In this document: positions 1 to 4,784 of the stretch, piece after piece
How positions within the stretch are numbered: the stretch's first letter is position 1
How the letters are laid out: each line of letters begins with the position of its first letter
NCBI GenBank assembly: GCA_023392115.1
Contig: JAEVZT010000187.1
Location: 1 to 5,676, forward strand
Origin: Chloroflexota bacterium
Lineage (GTDB): Bacteria > Chloroflexota > Anaerolineae > Aggregatilineales > Phototrophicaceae
Direction of reading: 5' to 3'
DNA: 5,676 bases
The notes under the pieces: generated by a model
Seen by the model: the letters and a program-made list of their open reading frames with translations, nothing else
The model's database searches: none
Told to the model about the DNA's origin: nothing
Program-made: the position numbers and the translations under genes

Positions 1-16
1 CCCTTTTTGTTTCCGG

Positions 17-748
17 TTAAGCCCCGATCGCTTTTTCAAGATCGTCTGCGCGCTGCATTTCGGCGGTGAGCGCGGCGCGATCATCCTCGTCAAGCGGAAG
101 CCCACGCACTTCGCTGAGGAGCGTCCGTGCAAGCTGCGGGTCATCCAGACTCACCGCCAGCGACGCCCGCAGCACCAGCGCCCGAACCCGATCGACCGGC
201 GAAGCAGCCTCGCGATCTGCAAGCGCCTTATCGAGCATTTGCGCCGCCGCTTCAAAATCGCCTTTCGCTTCGACCAGCCAATCGGCGGAGCGCGTTGCCC
301 GCGCCAGTTTTGTTTCGGCGGATTGACGAACTGCCGTATCGTCGCTCTCGGCAGGCTGCGCGCCGGTCTGCCCGAAGCGAATCCAGTTACCGCCGGGATC
401 GACCACGTTAAAGCGAAGCTGCTTGTCCGAGTTGGAATTGTTGAGCTTGCTGATGCGCGGGATGCCGGCGATAGGCAGCCTGCCGAAGTGGCTGCGCAAG
501 CCGTCGCAGAACACCTGATGCAGCCCGGCGAGATCAGGCACGCCCACATAACAGGTGCTGTACGAGTTCTTCGGCTCGTACCCCTTCATGGTGAAGAAAT
601 GGAGTTCAATGTCCTCGAATTTGACGCAGGCATACGCGTTGGGACGCGCCTGCCGGTAGATGACCTCAAAGCCGAGTGCCACGTAGAAGGTAACTGTTTC
701 ATCAATCGAACGGGTAGGAAGGATCGGAATGGTAATCTCATTTGCCAC
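17..748 (-). CDS. VOC-family (glyoxalase/bleomycin-resistance-like) protein with TPR-like C-terminal tail
   Basis: Predicted cytoplasmic protein of 243 residues. Residues 1-128 form a vicinal-oxygen-chelate domain of the bleomycin-resistance type. It opens with ANEITIPILPTRSIDETVTF, continues through FYVALGFEV, ELHFF (48-52) and SYSTCYV (62-68), and ends with the family's closing strand DPGGNWIRFG (117-126). Such domains usually make proteins of about 120 residues, so this one is about twice as long. The extra 115 residues are Ala/Leu/Arg-rich and helical (GDFEAAAQMLDKAL, LVLRASLAVSLDDPQLARTLL) and look like one or two TPR-like repeats, a layout I recall in actinobacterial and Chloroflexota VOC proteins. 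The GTG start at 748 is chosen because AGGGGA sits 6 bases upstream and the domain begins there. The frame stays open to a TTG at 817, which has poorer ribosome-binding support and would add 23 non-homologous residues. It lies downstream of the T5orf172-like gene on the same strand, so probably shares its mRNA. Drug binding or enzyme activity cannot be told from sequence; the family assignment is firm. Confidence 0.87.
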   Translation of the reverse strand: MANEITIPILPTRSIDETVTFYVALGFEVIYRQARPNAYACVKFEDIELHFFTMKGYEPKNSYSTCYVGVPDLAGLHQVFCDGLRSHFGRLPIAGIPRISKLNNSNSDKQLRFNVVDPGGNWIRFGQTGAQPAESDDTAVRQSAETKLARATRSADWLVEAKGDFEAAAQMLDKALADREAASPVDRVRALVLRASLAVSLDDPQLARTLLSEVRGLPLDEDDRAALTAEMQRADDLEKAIGA

Positions 749-754
749 GCGGTT

Positions 755-760
755 TCCCCT
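755..760 (-). promoter_or_regulatory. Ribosome binding site of the VOC gene (decides start)
   Basis: Read on the minus strand this is AGGGGA, six bases before the GTG at 748. It supports the GTG over the upstream TTG at 817, which has only a weak GGGA before it. Confidence 0.65.
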
Positions 761-791
761 GACAACTTGCGCCGCTGCTGTATAAGCAAAT

Positions 792-803
792 GGCGCGAGC
801 GCC
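792..803. other. Small inverted repeat between the two minus-strand genes
   Basis: GGCGC and GCGCC separated by two bases, lying in the 83-base gap between the T5orf172-like gene and the VOC start. There is no U-tract on either strand, so it is not a convincing terminator. It could be a weak hairpin in the shared mRNA or chance in GC-rich DNA. Confidence 0.25.
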
Positions 804-831
804 GGGATATGTGACAAACAGTCCCACGTCG

Positions 832-1416
832 CTAGACAAACCCGAACTGAATGTAAGCGTGGCGCTGAAGGGCGCGGTTCTGCACCTCGCTGATCCGGTC
901 GAGCAGTTCGAGGCGCGTCGTCTGGTTATCCAAGTTGATCAGGTGAAATTCTAAATACAGTTTGCTGGCGTAGTCGAGAAACTTGGCGGCGTGAACCGGG
1001 TCAAAGGTCTGCAAGACCGTCGTCAGCAGGGCGGCGTCGTGTTCGTAAAACATGTACCAGTTGTCCTGAAACGTCGCGTGACCGATGCGCCGCAGGAACT
1101 TGTGCATGGCGGCTTCGAGCGTTCGCGCTTCCTTGCCGCCCCGGCAGCGCAGATGCGCCAGATATTCAAACGTCTGCCCACCGTTGCGCTCCAGCTCAAG
1201 AACGGGGTGCTGCGGTTCTTCCGACACGCCGAGTTTGAGGCGGTTGCTCGTCTTGCCGAGATAGACGTAGCGGTTCGGGTTGACCTGATCAAGGATGCGG
1301 CGTGCCAGTTCGCGCGCGACCAGCGGCGAGACTTCCTCATTCAGGCGGTCGAGCACTTTGATGTCGCCGTTCTGAAAAACAACTGTGTACGTCCCGTCTC
1401 TATCGTTGAAGCTCAT
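832..1416 (-). CDS. Hypothetical protein with a T5orf172/GIY-YIG-like core
   Basis: A protein of 194 residues, no signal peptide or membrane segment, so probably cytoplasmic. I do not recognise a named gene. Residues about 49-123 follow the layout of the T5orf172 (Mug113-type) branch of the GIY-YIG nuclease fold: a first strand RYVYLGKT (49-56), a second strand RLKLGVSEEP (59-68) in place of the usual YKIGvs-DPerR, then EYLAHLRCRGGKEARTLEAAMHKFL with the family's LE--(L/M)H pattern (E101, H105), and finally DNWYMF (118-123) where relatives have EWF. The arginine normally just after the second strand is absent (EEPQHPVLEL instead), so catalysis is doubtful. The C-terminal 70 residues are helical with no motif I know. 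The ATG at 1416 has only a weak upstream purine stretch (AGGCGCGGG). It is followed 83 bases later by the VOC gene and is divergent from the polyamine operon. The reading frame is convincing; the fold call is by eye and tentative. Confidence 0.75.
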   Translation of the reverse strand: MSFNDRDGTYTVVFQNGDIKVLDRLNEEVSPLVARELARRILDQVNPNRYVYLGKTSNRLKLGVSEEPQHPVLELERNGGQTFEYLAHLRCRGGKEARTLEAAMHKFLRRIGHATFQDNWYMFYEHDAALLTTVLQTFDPVHAAKFLDYASKLYLEFHLINLDNQTTRLELLDRISEVQNRALQRHAYIQFGFV

Positions 1417-1477
1417 GCCCGCGCCTGTTCATTGGAATGGTAGCGTAATGCCAGAGAACCGTGCCGGCTCGCAGCCT

Positions 1478-1503
1478 GTTGTGAAAAGGGGACTCTTCAC
1501 AAC
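1478..1503. promoter_or_regulatory. Operator-like 26-bp inverted repeat
   Basis: Perfect 8-bp arms GTTGTGAA (1478-1485) and TTCACAAC (1496-1503) flank a 10-base spacer. The right arm contains the TTCACA that serves as -35 of the putative plus-strand promoter, so a bound regulator would occlude it. The site also lies in the leader or promoter region of the minus-strand gene starting at 1416, so it could act on both units. The arms contain TGTGA/TCACA, but 12 bases apart rather than the 6 of a CRP site. Binding is inferred from symmetry and position only; no regulator gene lies in the window. Confidence 0.5.
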
Positions 1504-1524
1504 GCGCCCGCACCTCCATACAAT
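1496..1524 (+). promoter_or_regulatory. Putative sigma70 promoter P1 of the pot operon
   Basis: TTCACA (1496-1501) and TACAAT (1519-1524) are separated by exactly 17 bases and each matches the consensus at five of six positions. Transcription would begin near 1531, giving a leader of about 150 bases before potB. The -35 is embedded in the inverted repeat at 1478-1503, which would make this the regulated promoter. Confidence 0.55.
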
Positions 1525-1527
1525 ATA
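1522..1527 (-). promoter_or_regulatory. Possible -10 element for the minus-strand genes
   Basis: On the minus strand this reads TATATT, followed about 106 bases later by the ATG at 1416. No good -35 is seen 16-18 bases upstream, so it is weak. It overlaps the plus-strand -10 on the other strand, which would make the two promoters face-to-face competitors if both are real. Confidence 0.25.
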
Positions 1528-1544
1528 GCGCGATTTCGACTTCT

Positions 1545-1607
1545 GCGGAAACTCCGCCATTGGCGTTTCAGTACTCCCTGAACCGAAACTCAAATCCGAA
1601 TCGATTT
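1545..1607 (+). other. Candidate structured leader (three small inverted repeats)
   Basis: If transcription starts at P1, the leader holds three short hairpin candidates in a row. These are GCGGA/TCCGC (1545-1557, 3-base loop), TTCAG/CTGAA (1567-1582, 6-base loop) and AAATC/GATTT (1592-1607, 6-base loop). GTTTC at 1565-1569 could instead pair with GAAAC at 1585-1589, excluding the second hairpin. Each 5-bp stem alone is expected by chance at about this rate, so only the clustering and the alternative pairing make it worth noting. I recognise no known riboswitch here. Confidence 0.2.
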
Positions 1608-1628
1608 TACGCGACAGGCGGGGATTGT

Positions 1629-1637
1629 TGATATAAT
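1629..1637 (+). promoter_or_regulatory. Extended -10 promoter P2 of the pot operon
   Basis: A perfect extended -10, TGATATAAT, with the hexamer at 1632-1637. Upstream, TTTACG (1606-1611) is a poor -35 at 20-base spacing, as is common where the extended TG motif compensates. Transcription would start near 1644, leaving a leader of about 40 bases before the potB ATG. Confidence 0.65.
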
Positions 1638-1684
1638 ATGGCGTCTCATCCGCTTGTCACCGACACCATAACGGGTACGTGCTC

Positions 1685-2563
1685 ATGGCATTCAGTCTGG
1701 ACTTCAGCCGTTCTGCCGGACATACGTCACGAGAGAAAAGTCGTGGGGGGCTGCTCGCACTGCCCGCTTTCCTCTGGCTGGTGCTTTTCTTCGTCCTGCC
1801 GCTGCTGATCGTCTTGGGCGTCAGCTTCCTGACGCGCGGCTCGCAGGGCACAATCACGCTGCCGCTGACGCTTGAACACTACCAGCGCGTTTTCGGTCCG
1901 TTCAGTGTCGTGCTCGTCGACTCGCTCGTCATCGCCTTCGCGACGACGATCATTTGCCTGCTCGCAGGCTACCCGCTGGCGTTTTTCATCGCAACGCGCC
2001 AGAACAAGCGCATGCAGCAGATTTCACTGTTCCTCGTCATTCTCCCCTTCTGGACGAATTTCCTCGTCCGCACCTACTCGTGGCGCATCATCCTCGGCGC
2101 GGAAGGGACAGTCAACACGACGCTGCTCAACCTCGGCGTGATCGACGCGCCGCTCCAGCTTTTGCAGACCGATTTCGCCGTGCTGGTCGGGCTTGTCTAC
2201 GGCTTCCTGCCCTTCATGGTGCTGCCGATCTACTCGACAGTCGAGCGGTTTGAGTTCCGGCTTGTCGAAGCGGCGCATGACCTCGGCGCGAACGACTGGC
2301 GCGCGTTCTGGCGCGTGGTCTTTCCGCTGACGCTGCCGGGAATCGTCGCCGGCTGTATTCTCGTCTTCATCCCGGCGATCGGGGCGTTCGTCACGCCCGA
2401 TCTGCTTGGCGGGACGCAGGGCTTGATGATCGGCAACCTGATTCAGACGCAGTTCCGCGGCACGGGCAATTGGCCCCTCGGCTCGGCGGCGTCGGTCGTG
2501 ATGATGGTCATCGTCATGCTCGGCTTGCTCGTTTATCTGCGTATGGGCAGCAGGAGTTCATAG
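1685..2563 (+). CDS. potB: Polyamine ABC transporter permease PotB
   Basis: Inner-membrane permease of 292 residues (E. coli PotB is about 285), one half of the channel that passes spermidine/putrescine inward with PotC and PotA. Hydrophobic segments lie at about 22-48, 78-102, 113-129, 164-184, 217-238 and 267-286, the six helices of this family. FLVRTYSWRIIL (126-137) matches the PotB signature after helix 3. The ATPase-docking EAA loop is EAAHDLGANDWRAFW (195-209), continuing to FPLTLPG (213-219). The next segment, FIPAIGAFVTPDLLGG (228-243), is also typical of PotB rather than PotC. The ATG at 1685 is preferred over the in-frame GTG at 1679 because ACGGG upstream gives a more normal, though weak, spacing. 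Its TAG stop directly abuts the potC ATG, implying translational coupling. Sibling families for other polyamines or opines share this architecture, so substrate is inferred mainly from the whole operon. Confidence 0.94.
   Translation: MAFSLDFSRSAGHTSREKSRGGLLALPAFLWLVLFFVLPLLIVLGVSFLTRGSQGTITLPLTLEHYQRVFGPFSVVLVDSLVIAFATTIICLLAGYPLAFFIATRQNKRMQQISLFLVILPFWTNFLVRTYSWRIILGAEGTVNTTLLNLGVIDAPLQLLQTDFAVLVGLVYGFLPFMVLPIYSTVERFEFRLVEAAHDLGANDWRAFWRVVFPLTLPGIVAGCILVFIPAIGAFVTPDLLGGTQGLMIGNLIQTQFRGTGNWPLGSAASVVMMVIVMLGLLVYLRMGSRSS
2552..2556 (+). promoter_or_regulatory. Ribosome binding site of potC
   Basis: AGGAG inside the last codons of potB, seven bases before the ATG at 2564. It settles the upstream start and thus the N-terminal extension of PotC; the internal Met26 codon has no comparable site. 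Confidence 0.75.
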
Positions 2564-3496
2564 ATGGCTGAGCGGACGATCACAACCTCTCCCCGCACGC
2601 GGACAGTGACGCTCGACGAAGGCAAAATCCGCCGCGACATGCTTGTCCGCCGCATTGGCAAAGTCGGGCTGCTGCTCAACCCGATCGTGGCGTACTTCTT
2701 CCTGTGGGCGCCGATCTTGCTGCTGGTCGTTTTCTCGTTCAACGACTCACGCTCGGTCGCCCAGTGGCGCGGCTTCACGCTCCAGTGGTACTACAACATC
2801 TTCAACGACGTGGTCGGCGCGGAAGCGCGTTTCTCAACCGGGCTGATGCTCGGCTCGCTCGGCAACAGCCTGATTGTCGCGCTGATCGCCACGCTGATCG
2901 CGACGACGATCGGCACGATGGTGGCGCTGAGCCTCGCGCGCGGCAACTATCGCGGCAAGGGGCTTGTCGACAGCCTGCTGTTCCTGCCGGTGGTGATTCC
3001 TGAAATTACGCAGGGCGTATCGCTGCTGATCTTCTTCAACATCATCTTCGACTTCATCCGCCGCGCTAGCGATGGAGCGATACTGCCGCAGCCCGGTTTC
3101 GGCACGATCATCATCGGGCACGTCGTCTTCAACGTGTCCTACGTGGCGATCGTCATCCGCGCCCGTCTGGCGGACATGAACCCGCGCCTCGAAGAAGCGG
3201 CGCGCGACCTCGGCGCGAACGAATGGCGCACGTTCTGGCGCGTCACCTTCCCGCTGATCCTGCCCGGTGTCGTGTCCGGCGCGCTGCTGGCGTTCACGCT
3301 GTCGCTCGACGACTTCGTGATCACGTTCTTCCTGTCAGGTCCCGGCACGACGACGCTGCCGGTGTGCGTCTACGGGCTGCTCAAATTGACGGTGACGCCG
3401 GAGATCAACGCTATTTCGACGTTGATCCTCGTCGCCTCGACGCTGTTGATCGGCGTGTCGATGCTGCTGCAAGGGCGCAGCGCCGCGCGCTCGTAA
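2564..3496 (+). CDS. potC: Polyamine ABC transporter permease PotC
   Basis: Second membrane subunit of the importer, 310 residues against about 264 in E. coli. Family hallmarks in order: SFNDS (58-62) after helix 1, FTLQWYYNIF (71-80), LPVVIPEITQGVSLL (141-155), the EAA loop EAARDLGANEWRTFW (211-225) with FPLILPG (229-235), and the PotC signature FTLSLDDFVITFF (244-256) followed by GPGTTTLPV (259-267). Hydrophobic segments lie near 36-58, 98-124, 136-162, 181-200, 233-257 and 284-302. The extra length is partly an N-terminal charged, cytosolic stretch of about 34 residues (KIRRDMLVRRIGK) before helix 1. The good Shine-Dalgarno AGGAG confirms this start. It begins immediately after the potB stop, so the two half-channels are made together. 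A 120-base gap with a separate promoter follows before potD. Confidence 0.95.
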   Translation: MAERTITTSPRTRTVTLDEGKIRRDMLVRRIGKVGLLLNPIVAYFFLWAPILLLVVFSFNDSRSVAQWRGFTLQWYYNIFNDVVGAEARFSTGLMLGSLGNSLIVALIATLIATTIGTMVALSLARGNYRGKGLVDSLLFLPVVIPEITQGVSLLIFFNIIFDFIRRASDGAILPQPGFGTIIIGHVVFNVSYVAIVIRARLADMNPRLEEAARDLGANEWRTFWRVTFPLILPGVVSGALLAFTLSLDDFVITFFLSGPGTTTLPVCVYGLLKLTVTPEINAISTLILVASTLLIGVSMLLQGRSAARS

Positions 3497-3542
3497 TGGT
3501 TAGACGGCGTGATCGCTCGCCTGAAACCGCGTGAAAAACGGC

Positions 3543-3571
3543 TTGAGGTAGGACGTAAAAGCGTGTATAAC
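3543..3571 (+). promoter_or_regulatory. Putative promoter upstream of potD
   Basis: TTGAGG (3543-3548, four of six) and TATAAC (3566-3571, five of six) are separated by 17 bases. A start near 3578 would give potD its own leader of about 40 bases, allowing more binding protein than permease. The 120-base gap after potC shows no terminator, so read-through from potBC is also expected. Confidence 0.5.
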
Positions 3572-3604
3572 ATGCCGGTTGTTGGTTCGGTTTTGGCACA
3601 TTGG

Positions 3605-3610
3605 AGAGGG
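3605..3610 (+). promoter_or_regulatory. Ribosome binding site of potD
   Basis: AGAGGG within the purine run GGAGAGGG, six bases before the ATG at 3617. It is the best site of the operon along with that of potC, in keeping with high demand for binding protein. Confidence 0.65.
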
Positions 3611-3616
3611 TGAAAG

Positions 3617-4720
3617 ATGCGTAAACTGTTTGTCATCTTCGTTGTCGTGCTGATGGCGGTGAGCGTTCCTGTCTTCGCGCAGGATGGCACGCCGGAAGCA
3701 ACTGCTGAACTCGAACCTTGGGTCTGCCCGGAAGGGTTCGAGGGACAAACCCTGAGTGTGTATAACTGGTCAACCTATGTCGCCGATAACACGATCCCCG
3801 ATTTCGAGGACGCGTGCGGCGTGTCGGTGATCTACGACGTGTACGGCAGCAACGAGGAAATGCTGGCGCGTCTGAGTCAGGGCAACCCCGGCTACGACAT
3901 CATCGTGCCGACGGGCTACATGATCGAGACGATGGCTGGGCGCAACCTGCTCGAGACGATCGATCTGGCGAACATCCCGAATGCCGCCAACGTGAGCGAC
4001 GTGCTGCTCGACCCGCTCTACGACCCCGGCAACCAGTACAGCCTGCCCTACCAGTGGGGCACGCTCGGCATTGGCTATAACATCACGCGCACGGGCGAAG
4101 AGATCACGTCGTGGGAACAGGTTTTCAACTACGATGGCCCGGTGGCTTGGATCGACGATTCACGCTTCATGTTCGGCTTGGCGCTGCACATCCTCGGCTA
4201 TGACCCGAACAGCAGCAGCGCCGACGAAATTGCCGAGGCGCGCGACTTCCTGATCGCCAACGGCGGCAACGTCGTCGCCATCGCTGCCGACGATGGTCAG
4301 GCGCTGCTCGAACGCGGCGAGGCGGATATTGTCATTGAGTACAACGGCGACATCTTCCAGTTGATCGCTGACTGCGAGTGCGAAGATTTCGTCTACGCGC
4401 TGCCGGAACCGACTGGACAGGTATGGACGGACAACCTTGCCGTTCCTGCCGGCGCTCCGAACAAGGCGCTGGCGGAAGTCTTCATCGACTACATCCTCGA
4501 CCCGCAGGTGGGCGCGGACATCAGCAACTACACGGCGTTCGCCAGCCCGAATCAGGCGGCGATCGACGCCCAGTTGATCGATGAGGAATACCTGAACGAC
4601 TCGGCGATCTACCCAGATGAAGAAATCATCGCGCGGCTGTTCACGACGCTCGCCCTGCCGGACGCGGAGCAGCTCTACAACGACGCGTGGGACGAAGTGA
4701 AAATCCTGCTCGGTCGCTAG
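3617..4720 (+). CDS. potD: Extracytoplasmic polyamine-binding protein PotD
   Basis: Substrate-binding protein of 367 residues that captures polyamines outside the membrane and delivers them to PotBC. A signal peptide (MRK, hydrophobic 4-19) ends at a probable VFA/QD cleavage after A21. There is no lipobox cysteine, and a Thr/Pro/Glu-rich linker follows. The fold matches E. coli PotD from LSVYNWSTYV (46-55) through YGSNEEMLARL, YDIIVPTGYMIETM (93-106), YSLPYQWGTLGIGYN (141-155), ALHILGYDPNS and VWTDNLAVPAGA (269-280) to YPDEEIIARL. By eye-aligned position, E. coli ligand residues W34, Y37, Y85, D168, W255 and D257 correspond to W51, Y54, Y101, D181, W270 and D272. E171 is replaced by F184, W229 by Y242 and Y293 by F308. 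Four cysteines (C37, C67, C253, C255) are unlike E. coli PotD. Family assignment is secure; which polyamine it prefers, or whether it takes a related compound, is open. Confidence 0.93.
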   Translation: MRKLFVIFVVVLMAVSVPVFAQDGTPEATAELEPWVCPEGFEGQTLSVYNWSTYVADNTIPDFEDACGVSVIYDVYGSNEEMLARLSQGNPGYDIIVPTGYMIETMAGRNLLETIDLANIPNAANVSDVLLDPLYDPGNQYSLPYQWGTLGIGYNITRTGEEITSWEQVFNYDGPVAWIDDSRFMFGLALHILGYDPNSSSADEIAEARDFLIANGGNVVAIAADDGQALLERGEADIVIEYNGDIFQLIADCECEDFVYALPEPTGQVWTDNLAVPAGAPNKALAEVFIDYILDPQVGADISNYTAFASPNQAAIDAQLIDEEYLNDSAIYPDEEIIARLFTTLALPDAEQLYNDAWDEVKILLGR

Positions 4721-4740
4721 GTTATTTGGCAGTAAGCAGC

Positions 4741-4765
4741 GGGGGCGCAGCGTGACTGCGCCCTC
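4741..4765 (+). other. Strong hairpin between potD and potA
   Basis: GGGCGCAG (4743-4750) and CTGCGCCC (4756-4763) form a perfect 8-bp GC-rich stem with loop CGTGA, extendable by a G-U and a G-C pair. What follows is TCACACTATAGG, not a U-run, so it is not a canonical factor-independent terminator. It lies 20 bases after the potD stop and 20 bases before the potA start. Likely roles are protecting the 3' end of potD mRNA or partly attenuating potA. Confidence 0.6.
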
Positions 4766-4784
4766 ACACTATAGGGCGGGGGAC

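Noticed and set aside
239..814. Long open frame on the plus strand opposite the VOC gene (191 codons)
   Set aside because: It is antisense to a recognisable VOC domain, has no family motif and no ribosome site; long antisense frames are common in GC-rich DNA.
749..817. TTG start of the VOC gene at 817
   Set aside because: The added 23 residues do not belong to the VOC domain, and the GTG at 748 has a well-placed AGGGGA.
991..1443. Plus-strand open frame of 150 codons opposite the T5orf172-like gene
   Set aside because: Its product has no domain-like pattern, while the minus-strand frame has a coherent fold layout and a gene neighbour on its strand.
1480..1501. CRP-type site (TGTGA ... TCACA)
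   Set aside because: The half-sites are 12 bases apart, not 6, so they do not fit the CRP geometry.
1679..1684. GTG start for potB at 1679
   Set aside because: The only purine stretch upstream would be three bases away, too close; the ATG at 1685 has a more workable spacing.
4741..4775. Factor-independent terminator after potD
   Set aside because: The stem is strong but no U-tract follows, and potA begins 20 bases later in the same direction.
4763..4777. T7-like promoter core (CTCAC-ACTATAGGG)
   Set aside because: The match covers only the initiation half and is shifted by two extra bases; the upstream TAATACG part is absent and no phage genes are present.
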